From contig DATEMU010000003.1 of NCBI GenBank assembly GCA_035275405.1, forward strand, positions 248,001-312,000: a stretch of 64,000 nt of DNA. Reading direction: 5' to 3'. The translations under genes were made by a program, and so were the position numbers. The notes under the pieces were generated by a model. That model was not told where the DNA came from. It saw only the letters and a program-made list of their open reading frames with translations, and searched no databases. Positions 53,766 to 62,542 of this stretch are shown piece by piece. Within the stretch, counting starts at the first letter, position 1, and every line of letters begins with the position of its first letter. The stretch is from Phycisphaerae bacterium. GTDB taxonomy: Bacteria; Planctomycetota; Phycisphaerae; UBA1845; UTPLA1.

Positions 53766-53782
53766 TTGAGAATGAGTCTCAA
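53766..53782. promoter_or_regulatory. Fur-box-like operator
   Basis: A perfect inverted repeat TTGAGA-ATGAG-TCTCAA, close to the TGAGAATNATTCTCA core of Fur sites. It covers the predicted start of the feoAB transcript, the classic position for Fe2+-Fur repression. Confidence 0.75.
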
Positions 53783-53785
53783 TAC

Positions 53786-53814
53786 AGGATAACGCACCAG
53801 TTAGAGACTGTCAA
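53786..53814 (-). promoter_or_regulatory. feoAB promoter
   Basis: Minus strand TTGACA (53814-53809), 17-bp spacer, TATCCT (53791-53786). The Fur box begins 3 bases after the -10, so binding would block RNA polymerase. Confidence 0.8.
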
Positions 53815-53888
53815 TCGAGCCCGTGCCCGATCAGAATAGGCATTGCAAGTAAGGCAATCGGCAGTAGTTATGGGCAGATTAGAGGGAT

Positions 53889-54224
53889 TCAGCTACCGGT
53901 CTGAACCTGGCTTGATGCGCGGGGGGCTGCTTTCCCATCATCCATGCCGAGCTTCATCTTCATCACACGGCCGACCTTGAACTTAACGGTTCTCTTTTCG
54001 GGAACCTCGACGCGCTCCAGTGTCTTGGGGTTTTGTGCCGTCCTTGCGGCACGAACGCGACACTCAAAAACGCCGAAGTCTCTAAATTCCAAACGGTTAC
54101 CCCTGCTTAGCTCATCAATGATGTCGTCCAGAAAGCTCTGGATAATGCGCTTAACGACGACGCGCTTGTTGCCTGTGCGGTCGGCGATTCGGTCAATTAG
54201 GTCTTTCTTGGTGATCGTGGTCAT
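53889..54224 (-). CDS. HU/IHF-family DNA-binding protein
   Basis: 111 residues. LTKKDLIDRIA-like N-terminal helix pair, LEFRDFGVFECRVRAARTAQNP (the DNA-binding arm with its NPKT motif, quoted in part) and KVGRVMKMKL. Dimeric, bends DNA. The C-terminus is 15 residues longer than standard HU. AAGGTG 8 bases before the ATG. Probably a nucleoid or IHF-like protein. Confidence 0.93.
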   Translation of the reverse strand: MTTITKKDLIDRIADRTGNKRVVVKRIIQSFLDDIIDELSRGNRLEFRDFGVFECRVRAARTAQNPKTLERVEVPEKRTVKFKVGRVMKMKLGMDDGKAAPRASSQVQTGS

Positions 54225-54559
54225 GACGGTACACCTTCGAATTCGGTCCGGCGAGGCACTGGTTTAATTGTCCAACGTGCTAGCAATAGGATTCACGATT
54301 ATCTGAAAAAGCCGGCTCGTGCCCTCCGCTCCTTCCGGCCAAGTCAATAGTATAACGAAGTTCTCGAACTGACGTAACCTATCCTACTACAACTAGTTCC
54401 TGCGCCGCAAGTCCCAAGTTCGCGGTATATTTGGATCGGGGTACGGTTCCAAGTATCGTGAGGACAGCAGGATAGGTCGAATTGAATGCTCCACCGTTCC
54501 CACAGAAGGGAATACACCGTTATATTTAAGTTACGGTAAATGCTTATGTTATGTTCATC
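54225..54559. other. Gene-free AT-rich region upstream of the HU gene
   Basis: About 335 bases, distinctly AT-rich for this genome, with no credible open frame or RNA gene. It should hold the HU promoter on the minus strand, but I see no convincing -35/-10 pair. Confidence 0.5.
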
Positions 54560-55057
54560 CTAGGGCCACGATGCCCGCTCACGAAAACAGCCTTCGATGA
54601 ACGCATAACAACGCGCGGCGCGAACGTGATCCGAACCGATTTGAACCACAAGGAAGCCCAGCTCAGGATAAGTTGCCCCCCCGCCGTGCTCCGCGCCACG
54701 CCGATCGGTCTCGCTGAAGTCTGGCGGGGCGTTGGGGTGCGAATGATAGACGATGCGCACCGGATCCTTGCTTTCCAATGACCGGCAGAGAAAGAGCTGG
54801 TCTTCCACCTCAAAGCAGTATCCGTTCAACGCGGTGCGCGGAAATTCGTTCGGATCGAGTCGATGCAACTTGTCCTGGGCGTTTTCGCATGGGCGCAGCG
54901 CGCCGGAGGCCAGGATCATCCCGCAGCATTCTCGGGGATAGGTTGCCTCCGCTTGCCGGTAGATCGCTTCGAGTCGCTCAGGGGTGATTAACTGCACGAG
55001 GTCGTCTCCCGCGCGGGCGATCGAAGGTGTCGTGATGATGTTCGCGTTTCTGTTCAC
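54560..55057 (-). CDS. JAMM/MPN-domain metallopeptidase
   Basis: 165 residues. RECCG (the conserved Glu), then YHSHPNAPPDFSETD, i.e. H-x-H-P...S-x-x-D, the zinc site of JAB1/MPN/Mov34 peptidases (M67). Bacterial members process sulfur-carrier tails or unknown isopeptides. GTG 55057 overlaps the lpxB stop (GTGA), so translation is coupled. No E1/ThiF-like or ubiquitin-like gene is near. Confidence 0.85.
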   Translation of the reverse strand: MNRNANIITTPSIARAGDDLVQLITPERLEAIYRQAEATYPRECCGMILASGALRPCENAQDKLHRLDPNEFPRTALNGYCFEVEDQLFLCRSLESKDPVRIVYHSHPNAPPDFSETDRRGAEHGGGATYPELGFLVVQIGSDHVRAARCYAFIEGCFRERASWP

Positions 55058-56271
55058 GCGACGGGCGCCTCTTTCTTGGATGAGGACCGGCCCTGACGAG
55101 AGGAAGAGGCCGCGTCGATGAGCCGGGCGAGCTGCGCCGCGGCGCATTGTGCCGCGCCCTCCCTGGCCAATGGCTGGATGATCTCGTGGAGGTCGTGACG
55201 GACGCGCTCCAGTTTGGAAGGCGAGGCGAGCCATTCGATGGCGGTGGCGATGATCGGATCCGCGCTGCGGAAGTAGGGCATGAACTCGGGCACGATCCGC
55301 CGCCCGGCGAGGATATTGGGCAGCGAAAGGTGCGGCGTCGTGATCAACCAACGGCCAAGAAGGTGGTACGACCATCGTCCCGCGTTGTACATGACGATCA
55401 TCGGCGTTCCGTGATAGGCGACTTCGAGGGTCACGGTACCGGAGGCGACGAGCGCGAAATCCGCGGCGACGATAGCGGCGGCCCGATCGGCATCCCCCAT
55501 CAAAGTCAATGTTTGCAGGGTTTTTTTGCGTGTTGCGAGGGTCTGTTCGATCCGTGCGCGGGCCTCGCTGTTGGCCGCGACGATCAGGAAGCGGGCTTTC
55601 GGGTAACGGATTTGCAGCGCCGCGGCCGCCTCCAGTTGGCCCGGAAGCACCTCGTCGACCACGTGTCGTCGCGAACCCGGCAGCAGCGTTACGACCGGTG
55701 CATGCGACCCGCGAAGCTCCGCAATGCGCGACGGGTCGGGCTGCTGCGACAGGAGTCGATCAAATGACGGGTGGCCGACGAAAGTTGCCGGGATGTCGGC
55801 CTCGCGGAAGTAGGCCTCCTCGAAGGGCCAGATGCAGGCGATCTGGTCTACGCGGGCGCGAATGCGCCGATTGCGCCACCAGCGCCAGCCCCACGCCCAT
55901 GTCTGCGGAGCGATGTAATAGAGGACGGGAAGGTTGACGCTTCGACAGAGTTTGGCGATCGGCAGGTTGAGCGCCGGCGAATCGACCATCACCGCGGCGT
56001 CGTACGGAGTTTCGCCCAGATGAGTCTTTAGACGCCGCAGAAGCAGCCACGCCTCGGGCACCCGGCGAAACGCCGCCGCCGCCATCGCGGATCGCGTCGT
56101 CAAATCTTCCAGGCAATCGCAGCCGGCGGCGCGCATGGCCGGGCCCGCCAGACCGCAAAACCTTGCGCCGGGACGAAGACGAGTGAACTCCCGAATCAAC
56201 GCGGCGGCGTGCTCATCGGCGCTCTGTTCCGCGGCGCTGATGAAGATCGTGCAGGGGTTGACGTTCGTCAT
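55054..56271 (-). CDS. lpxB: Lipid-A-disaccharide synthase
   Basis: 405 residues. SADEHAAALI near the start, YYIAPQTWAWGWRW and VGHPSFD (acceptor and UDP-sugar regions of GT19), LLPGSR, SGTVTLEVA and LPNILAG towards the end. Forms the beta-1,6 disaccharide of lipid A, hence an outer membrane with LPS-type lipid. No other lpx gene is here. Start at ATG 56271; an upstream start would add 20 unsupported residues. Confidence 0.93.
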   Translation of the reverse strand: MTNVNPCTIFISAAEQSADEHAAALIREFTRLRPGARFCGLAGPAMRAAGCDCLEDLTTRSAMAAAAFRRVPEAWLLLRRLKTHLGETPYDAAVMVDSPALNLPIAKLCRSVNLPVLYYIAPQTWAWGWRWWRNRRIRARVDQIACIWPFEEAYFREADIPATFVGHPSFDRLLSQQPDPSRIAELRGSHAPVVTLLPGSRRHVVDEVLPGQLEAAAALQIRYPKARFLIVAANSEARARIEQTLATRKKTLQTLTLMGDADRAAAIVAADFALVASGTVTLEVAYHGTPMIVMYNAGRWSYHLLGRWLITTPHLSLPNILAGRRIVPEFMPYFRSADPIIATAIEWLASPSKLERVRHDLHEIIQPLAREGAAQCAAAQLARLIDAASSSRQGRSSSKKEAPVA

Positions 56272-56595
56272 GGTGTCCAAGTGTGGCCGATCAGGACCCT
56301 TGGTGTCGCGGGCCGGCCGATACGCGCTCATTACGGCTGGAGGCGCACACGTTCGAACCTACCGTACGCGAGAATGCCGGGGGGACAAACTTCGATCGGT
56401 ACGCAAACGACCTATAATTAACAATAAAATGAGACGCGGGCGGCGGTTTTTGACACTGAACGCGATTTCTCATAGCGAGTCTTCGGGGTCATTCTAGCCG
56501 CTTGATGCTGGGCCGCGAGGGTTGTCGTCAGCGATGAAGCGCGGTACCGGAGGGCGGGAAAATGGGGGAAAATATGCCGGTTGTTGGGGTTGTCC
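56272..56595. other. Divergent intergenic region between lpxB and rpsB
   Basis: About 324 bases. A TATAAT occurs at about 56412 (plus strand) but its -35 (TTCGAT) is poor. No gene or recognised RNA seen. Confidence 0.45.
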
Positions 56596-56624
56596 TTGAC
56601 GGATTCGGCCGGGGGCCCTATCCT
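56596..56624 (+). promoter_or_regulatory. rpsB promoter
   Basis: TTGACG (56596-56601), 17-bp spacer, TATCCT (56619-56624). The -10 is identical to that of feoAB. It gives a leader of about 60 nt. Confidence 0.7.
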
Positions 56625-56689
56625 TGCGGTTCTCGGCGTAGGTTCGTAAATCCAGACAGGACCATGATATCCATGATGGGAGGTGACGT

Positions 56690-57589
56690 TTGGCATCGGC
56701 GTTAGTCCGCGAGTTGATCGACGCGGGAGTCCATTTTGGCCATCGGGTGAGCCGGTGGAACCCCAAAATGGCGCCCTATATCTTCAGCAAGCGGAATTCG
56801 ATTCACATCATCGACATTCGCGAGACCGTTCGAGGTCTGCTTCGTGCGAGGAAGTTCGTGTCGGCCATCGTCGCCAAAGGTCAGGATATCCTGATCGTGG
56901 GGACGAAGCGGCAGGCGCGGGACATCGTGGAAAAGCAGACCCAGCGCGTAGGCATGCACTACGTCAGTGAACGATGGCTCGGCGGCACCCTCACCAACTT
57001 CAAAACCATCCGATCGCGCCTCGCTCGGCTCGAAGAGCTGGAGGAAATGGATCGCAGCGGCCGGATCAATGAATGCACCAAAAAGGAACGGGCGACGATC
57101 GACCGCGAGAAGCGGAAGATCACGCGCAACCTCGAAGGCATCCGCCGAATGACGCGGCTGCCGGGGGCCCTGGTCATCCTTGACGTGAAGCGCGAGCACA
57201 TCGCCGTCAAGGAGGCCAAAAAGCTGGGGATTCCCACCGTCTGCCTTGTCGATACGGACAGCGATCCGGAGTCCGCGGACGTCATTATCCCGGCCAACGA
57301 CGATGCCATGCGGGCGATCGAGATCGTGGTGACGCAGCTCTGTGATGCCGTCGAAGAAGGCAAGCGCAGCCGTGCGGGCGCTGCGGAAGCGGCGGCCGAG
57401 CAAACGGATGGCGGTGCGCCGCGGCCCAAGCGGCCCAGACGAAAGACGACCACGGCGCTGGCCGAGGAAGCGGCGGGGCAGGGCGAAATGTCCGACGACG
57501 TCGCCGAGCCGATGGCGATGCCGCTGGAAGAACTGGGTTCGCCGATTTCGGATTCGACGCCGAAGGCCGAGGTCACGGACCACGTTTGA
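56690..57589 (+). CDS. rpsB: 30S ribosomal protein S2
   Basis: 299 residues. LIDAGVHFGHR and SERWLGGTLTNFKTIR are S2 signatures, VDTDSDPESADVIIPANDDAMRAI the C-terminal one (quoted in part). The start is TTG 56690 with GGGAGGTGA 3 bases before (GGAGG core spaced by 6). After about residue 235 there is an Ala/Glu/Arg-rich tail of 60 residues not present in E. coli S2. First gene of the rpsB-tsf-pyrH cluster. Confidence 0.97.
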   Translation: MASALVRELIDAGVHFGHRVSRWNPKMAPYIFSKRNSIHIIDIRETVRGLLRARKFVSAIVAKGQDILIVGTKRQARDIVEKQTQRVGMHYVSERWLGGTLTNFKTIRSRLARLEELEEMDRSGRINECTKKERATIDREKRKITRNLEGIRRMTRLPGALVILDVKREHIAVKEAKKLGIPTVCLVDTDSDPESADVIIPANDDAMRAIEIVVTQLCDAVEEGKRSRAGAAEAAAEQTDGGAPRPKRPRRKTTTALAEEAAGQGEMSDDVAEPMAMPLEELGSPISDSTPKAEVTDHV

Positions 57590-57596
57590 AGCCTGG

Positions 57597-57679
57597 CGCG
57601 AAGCGCCCCGGCGAGATCTGATTTATCTGCCAAACGGCAAGCCGGTTCGGGTTGCTTCCGCGGCAATGAAGCATTGCCG
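57597..57679. other. Two small hairpins between rpsB and tsf
   Basis: GGCGC-GAA-GCGCC (57597-57609) and CGGCAATG-AAG-CATTGCCG (57661-57679), both tight triloop stems without a T-tract. They may moderate or process the rpsB-tsf message. Confidence 0.5.
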
Positions 57680-57735
57680 GTAACTACACACATTAGCCTA
57701 TCCGACACGGGACAATCAGGGAGAGCGACGAGAAC

Positions 57736-58551
57736 ATGGCTGACATTACCGCCAAACAAGTGCAGGCCCTCCGGGCAAAGACCGACCTGGCCATGATGGA
57801 TTGCAAGAGCGCGCTCGTGGAGGCGGGCGGCGATGAGACCAAGGCCTTGGAGATTCTGCGCAAAAAGTTCGCCGACAAGATGAGCACACGGGCCGACAAG
57901 GAAGCCGCGAACGGCCGGATCGGCGTGTACGCCGACGACAAGGCCGCTGCGCTGGCAGAACTTCGCTGCGAGACGGACTTCGTCGCCACGAACGACACGT
58001 TCAAGGAACTGGCCAACGCGATCGCCGCAACCTGCGCGGCGACGGGCATCACCGATCCTGAGAAGATCAAGGACGCCAAGACTCCGTCCGGCCAGACCGT
58101 CAACCAACTGCTGGTCGATGCGTTCGGAAAGATCAAGGAGAACATCGGCATTCGGCGATTAAAGCGGATCGAGGGGCCCGGCGCCTGCTACGTCCACCAT
58201 AACGGCAAAGTCGGCGCCGCCATCGTCGGCGACAAGACACCGAGCGAAGCCGGTCGGCAAGTCTGCATGCACATCGCGTCCACGCCGGTCATCCTCGGGC
58301 TGGTGCGCGAGGAGGTCGACGCGAAGGAAGTCGCCGCAGCGAAGGAGAAGGCCCGCGAAGAGGCCAAAGGCAAGCCCGAGCCGATCATCGAGAAGATCGT
58401 CGGCGGCAAGCTGGACAAATGGTACGCCGAGCGCGTTCTGACCGAACAGCCGTTCGTGATGGACGACAAGAAGAGCGTCGGGGCCTTCGCCAGGGAGAAG
58501 GGCTTCGTGATCAAGTCGTACGCGAAGTTCGAGGTCGGCGGGCTGAACTGA
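57736..58551 (+). CDS. tsf: Elongation factor Ts
   Basis: 271 residues. ITAKQVQALRAKTDLAMMDCKSAL is the UBA-like N-terminal part (quoted with a small gap), followed by RCETDFVATN and the core repeats; VLTEQPFVMDDKKSVGAF the C-terminal motif. Exchanges GDP on EF-Tu. Shorter than E. coli EF-Ts because one core subdomain is reduced. GGGAGAG before ATG 57736. Confidence 0.96.
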   Translation: MADITAKQVQALRAKTDLAMMDCKSALVEAGGDETKALEILRKKFADKMSTRADKEAANGRIGVYADDKAAALAELRCETDFVATNDTFKELANAIAATCAATGITDPEKIKDAKTPSGQTVNQLLVDAFGKIKENIGIRRLKRIEGPGACYVHHNGKVGAAIVGDKTPSEAGRQVCMHIASTPVILGLVREEVDAKEVAAAKEKAREEAKGKPEPIIEKIVGGKLDKWYAERVLTEQPFVMDDKKSVGAFAREKGFVIKSYAKFEVGGLN

Positions 58552-58635
58552 ACGCATGCCCGCGCACGCGATCGGCTCATTTTTTCACGGTCACCACACG
58601 TAGCGTCATCGCCGGTTTTCTGATAGAACTCCGGC

Positions 58636-59388
58636 ATGGCGCGCTCCTCAAAAACACACACGCGGACCCGGTCGAAGGGCCCTATTCGTCGCGTCGTTTT
58701 GAAGATCTCCGGCGAGGGATTCTGCAAGCCCGGGGGATTCGGGATCGACGGCGAGTCGGTGCGGCAGATTGCCAAGGAGGTCATCTCCGTCAGCGGTCGG
58801 GGTGTCGAGGTCGCCGTCGTCGTCGGCGGGGGCAACTTTCTACGCGGGGCGACGATGGCCACGCAGCTCAGGATTCAGGAGGCGACCGCCCACTACATGG
58901 GAATGCTGGCGACGGTCATCAATGCCCTCTCGCTGCAGGACGTCCTGGAGTCGATGGGCCAGCAGACGCGGGTGCAATCGTCGATCGCCATCCACAGCGC
59001 GTGTGAGAGCTTTATCCGCCGACGCTGCATCCATCACCTGGAAAAAGGGCGCGTCGTGATCCTCGCGGCGGGGACCGGTCGGCCGTTCGTGACGACGGAT
59101 ACGGCGGCGGCCCTGGCGGCCGTGGAGATCAATGCGGATGTGCTCTTCAAGGCGACAAAGGTGGACGGCGTTTATACCGCCGACCCCAAACAGGACAAGC
59201 GCGCCAAATTCCTGCCGAGCCTCAGCTATAATCAGGTGATCGACGATCGCCTCCGCGTCATGGACGTCTCGGCCGTCGATCTCTGCCAGCAGCACGGCGT
59301 GCCGATCGCAGTCTTTAACCTGATGACGCCGGGGAACATGCGCAAGGCGGTGATGGGCAAGAAGATCGGCACGCGGATCGATCATTGA
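58636..59388 (+). CDS. pyrH: UMP kinase
   Basis: 250 residues. VVLKISGE, VVVGGGNFLRGA, GMLATVINALSLQDVLE, GTGRPFVTTDTAAALAAVE and KVDGVYTADP are the amino-acid-kinase-fold motifs of bacterial PyrH (UMP to UDP). The N-terminus has an extra 17 basic residues. 84 bp after tsf, the usual order rpsB-tsf-pyrH. Confidence 0.96.
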   Translation: MARSSKTHTRTRSKGPIRRVVLKISGEGFCKPGGFGIDGESVRQIAKEVISVSGRGVEVAVVVGGGNFLRGATMATQLRIQEATAHYMGMLATVINALSLQDVLESMGQQTRVQSSIAIHSACESFIRRRCIHHLEKGRVVILAAGTGRPFVTTDTAAALAAVEINADVLFKATKVDGVYTADPKQDKRAKFLPSLSYNQVIDDRLRVMDVSAVDLCQQHGVPIAVFNLMTPGNMRKAVMGKKIGTRIDH

Positions 59389-59481
59389 GGGCGGGGGCCC
59401 GTTTCGAAGCCGCGACGGTAAAGGAGCGCTGAGTGGCGCTCGATGCCCGCGCGACGCTCCCTCACAGTCGCGGCTCTGAGT

Positions 59482-60582
59482 ATGGAAACACCGTCGCAAA
59501 TCACGAATCGAACGCATCTCCTGGACCTGGACCGCGACGCCCTCCTCGCGCGCTTCGCGGAAAAAGGCGCCCCGTCGTTCCGCACAAAACAAATCCTGGA
59601 ATGGGTCTATGAGCGCGGAGCGACGAGCTTCGAGCAGATGACGAATCTGTCGAAGCCGATGCGCGAGACACTCGCGGGCGAATTTGACCTCTACCAGTCG
59701 GAGATCATTCGCCGGGCCGTGTCAAGCGACGGGACGGTTAAACTGCTTCTGCGCTGGCCGGATGGGGCGACCAGCGAGTGCGTGATGATCCCCGCGGAAA
59801 CCCGGCGGACGGCGTGCATCAGCTCGCAGGTCGGGTGCCCCGCGGGATGCCGATTCTGTGCCAGCGGCCTCGGCGGTCTGGAGCGTAACCTGACGACAGG
59901 TCAGATCGTTGAACAGGTCCTGCGCGTCAGCGCAGAGGCGACGGCGTCGGGCGCGAGGCTGTCCAACGTCGTCTTCATGGGCCTCGGCGAGCCGCTGGCG
60001 AATTACGACGCCGTGATGCGTGCCGTGCGGACCATCAACGCCGACTGGGGGCCGAATATCGGCGCGCGGAAGATCACGATCAGCACCGTGGGCCTGCCAA
60101 AACAGATTCGGCGGCTGGCGGACGAGGGACTCCAATTAAACCTGGCCCTATCGCTGCACGCGCCGACCGATGCGCTGCGGGCGGAACTGATCCCTTGGGC
60201 CGAGAAGATCACCATCACCGAGCTGGTCTCCGCCTGCCGCTACTACTTTGACAAGACCGGCCGCGAGATCACGCTGGAGTACATCCTGCTCTCGGGCGTC
60301 AATGACCGGCCAGTCCACGCGAGTCAATTGGCCCGCTTCGCGCGACAGGTGCGATGCAACGTGAATCTGCTGCGGTATAACCCCGTCGAGGGCCTGCCCT
60401 ACGAGCGACCGACAAGCGAGGCGGCGCACGCCTTTGTCCGCGAGCTGCGCGATCAAGGCGTGAACGCGCATATCCGCACGTCGCGAGGCCTCGACATTGA
60501 TGCCGCCTGCGGTCAGCTTCGTCGCAAAACGCAGCAGGAAGCAACAGTCCCGCTCGCCGTCGGACAGAGCGCGGCCGATTGA
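59482..60582 (+). CDS. rlmN: 23S rRNA (adenine-C2-)methyltransferase RlmN
   Basis: 366 residues. The radical SAM cluster site is CPAGCRFC (CxxxCxxC), in the context GCPAGCRFCASGLGG; GLGEPLANYDAV and SLHAPTDALR follow; near the end DIDAACGQLR carries the second catalytic cysteine that forms the methyl adduct. Methylates A2503 of 23S rRNA and some tRNAs. ATG 59482 is used; ATG 59443 adds 13 residues. It takes the place usually held by frr after pyrH. Confidence 0.95.
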   Translation: METPSQITNRTHLLDLDRDALLARFAEKGAPSFRTKQILEWVYERGATSFEQMTNLSKPMRETLAGEFDLYQSEIIRRAVSSDGTVKLLLRWPDGATSECVMIPAETRRTACISSQVGCPAGCRFCASGLGGLERNLTTGQIVEQVLRVSAEATASGARLSNVVFMGLGEPLANYDAVMRAVRTINADWGPNIGARKITISTVGLPKQIRRLADEGLQLNLALSLHAPTDALRAELIPWAEKITITELVSACRYYFDKTGREITLEYILLSGVNDRPVHASQLARFARQVRCNVNLLRYNPVEGLPYERPTSEAAHAFVRELRDQGVNAHIRTSRGLDIDAACGQLRRKTQQEATVPLAVGQSAAD

Positions 60583-60602
60583 GTGGAAGTGGCGACGTTC
60601 GC

Positions 60603-61205
60603 CTATTCGAAATCTGCCCCGCAGGCGACCGACATCCGCAGTTCTCCCACGAGGGCCTGCGCGTCGGGATGGCTGCGCAGTCGGTGCAGTTCCGGATCGT
60701 GACGCCCCGCGCCGCCAAACGCCATTGCGGGGCCTTCTGCCCGGCGACGGCCTTGTCTGTCGAAGTTTTTGACGGCAAAACTCGTCCAGCCGTCAAAGTA
60801 GGTTTCGAAGCATGAAGCGACGAGCCCCACCGGGCCGGCCCAGGGGTCGCATCGAACGATGGCTCCGTGGACCGCGCCGGGCTGAAGGACAATCCAATCG
60901 CGTTCCGATTCGCCGCCGGCAATGGGCAAGAACCCCTCGGGCATGGTCGGTCCCGCGGATAACTCGGTCAGCGAGCGCATCTCGTTGATGGACCACAGAT
61001 GGGCATAAGGCCAGGGCACCGCGAGTTCCAGTCGCAGACCGTTGGTCGTGGTAAAGAAATGCGACAGGTCGCGCGGAAGCGGTCCGGCCAATTCCCCCAG
61101 CGAAGCAAGTTCGGACGCTGTCGCGGGCGGGCGGCCGACGAGGCGTGAGCCGAAGTGTGCGAGCAGGCGGTTGATGTTCCGATCGATATGCGTTTCGCGA
61201 ATCAT
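60603..61205 (-). CDS. SMI1/KNR4 (SUKH)-like protein
   Basis: 200 residues. The pattern LPRDLSHFFTTTNGLRL, then PEGFLPIAGGESERDWIVL and GLVASCFETYFDGW, is that of the SMI1/KNR4 superfamily, which includes immunity proteins against polymorphic toxins and regulatory partners. Last gene of the kor operon, coupled to KorB-C by ATGA. No toxin gene is adjacent, so immunity is not supported here. Confidence 0.75.
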   Translation of the reverse strand: MIRETHIDRNINRLLAHFGSRLVGRPPATASELASLGELAGPLPRDLSHFFTTTNGLRLELAVPWPYAHLWSINEMRSLTELSAGPTMPEGFLPIAGGESERDWIVLQPGAVHGAIVRCDPWAGPVGLVASCFETYFDGWTSFAVKNFDRQGRRRAEGPAMAFGGAGRHDPELHRLRSHPDAQALVGELRMSVACGADFE

Positions 61206-62542
61206 GATACAGCCCCTTGCGGTTGCGTTGGCGATCGGCGGGAGTCGGCGACAACCTTCGCCGAATCGACGGCAATACGAATAGCCGTGAGATTTTCGTC
61301 GCGATATGGACCGTGCAGGGACGCCTCGGCTGACGCCAGAAGCCGCTCGGGCGCGATCCAGCCGGTCGCAATCAATCCTTGCGTCAGCGCCGCCAAAGCC
61401 GCCGTGTTCCGTCCCGCCTGGCGTTCGATGTCGTGAAGCGAGAAGGTCGTTTTTGTTGCGGAAGTCTCGGGCAGGCGAATCTGGGCATCGGTCATCAGCC
61501 GGCTTCCATCGTGAACACAATCCTGGATTTTTGCGCGGTCGGCCCCTTCCTGACTCAAGAGCACAACGAGATCGGGGCGATCGACGCCGGTGTACTCGAT
61601 CGGCTGCGTATCGATGATGAGATTGGAGATGGAATGTCCCTTCCGAACGGTAATCGGAAAATCGTCCTGCTGTGCGGCAAAGAGGCCGCTGGCGACGGCA
61701 ATCTCTCCAATTGTGCCCGCCGCCGAGCGGATGCGCTGGCCGGCCGACCCGGCGATGCAGATTTCCCTGCGGCCGGGCCACGGTAACGAGATGGTCGAGT
61801 TTATCGGCGTCTTTTTCGGCGGGCGTTTTTCGCGGGTCAGCGCCGCGTTAAGAGTCGCCGGGTTGTTCTGAAATACGCCGAACGGCATTTGGAGCCGATC
61901 CGAAAGCTCCGATAGCTTTTTCGGATTGAGCTTGTTGAACGGTACGAAGTACGCGACACACAATTCCCAGAGGTCCACGATGGCGAAGCCCGGCGTTCGA
62001 ATGGCCGCCTCCAGGTAGTCGGTCGCACGGTCTTCCAACGCGCTGCACCGGGCCACGAACGCGGCGCCGCTGACTGCGGCGGTGCGGCAGAGGTCGAAGG
62101 GCGTCTCGGCGCGGTCCGCCGGCGTGGTCAACGTCCAGGCGTCTTCCGGCGTGGTGGGCGACTGCTGACCGCCGGTCATGCCGAAGTTGAAGTTGTTGGC
62201 CACGACAACGGTAATGTCCGCATTCCGTCGGGCGGCATGGACCAGATGCGCCGTACCGATCCCGCAGCCGCCATCGCCAATAAGGACGATCACCGTGAGT
62301 TCGGGACGGGCCCGCTTGATCCCCTCGGCGTAGGTGATGCTGCGGCCGTGCAGACCGTGAAAAGTATGGCAATCGAAATACCGATCGGCGGTGCCAATGC
62401 AGCCGATGTCCGTCACCACACAAACGTCGCTGGGTGCGCGATTGTTTCGTTGCAGGGCGGCTGCCAGACGTTCCAGAATCGGGCTGTGGGAACATCCCGG
62501 GCAGTAGCACATTTGCGCACGATCGGCTAGGAGCATCGACAT
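61202..62542 (-). CDS. 2-oxoacid:acceptor oxidoreductase, beta-gamma fusion
   Basis: 446 residues. The N-terminal 250 are the TPP-binding beta subunit: CPGCSHSP, GDGGCGIGTAH, NNFNFGMTGGQ. From about residue 255 follows a gamma-type domain (IAGSAGQRIRSAAGTIGEIA, ITVRKGHSISNLII) usually encoded separately. Together with KorA it would oxidise a 2-oxoacid to acyl-CoA with ferredoxin. Start: ATG 62542 (GGAG 7 bases before), overlapping korA. A further ATG lies at 62554. Confidence 0.88.
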   Translation of the reverse strand: MSMLLADRAQMCYCPGCSHSPILERLAAALQRNNRAPSDVCVVTDIGCIGTADRYFDCHTFHGLHGRSITYAEGIKRARPELTVIVLIGDGGCGIGTAHLVHAARRNADITVVVANNFNFGMTGGQQSPTTPEDAWTLTTPADRAETPFDLCRTAAVSGAAFVARCSALEDRATDYLEAAIRTPGFAIVDLWELCVAYFVPFNKLNPKKLSELSDRLQMPFGVFQNNPATLNAALTREKRPPKKTPINSTISLPWPGRREICIAGSAGQRIRSAAGTIGEIAVASGLFAAQQDDFPITVRKGHSISNLIIDTQPIEYTGVDRPDLVVLLSQEGADRAKIQDCVHDGSRLMTDAQIRLPETSATKTTFSLHDIERQAGRNTAALAALTQGLIATGWIAPERLLASAEASLHGPYRDENLTAIRIAVDSAKVVADSRRSPTQPQGAVS

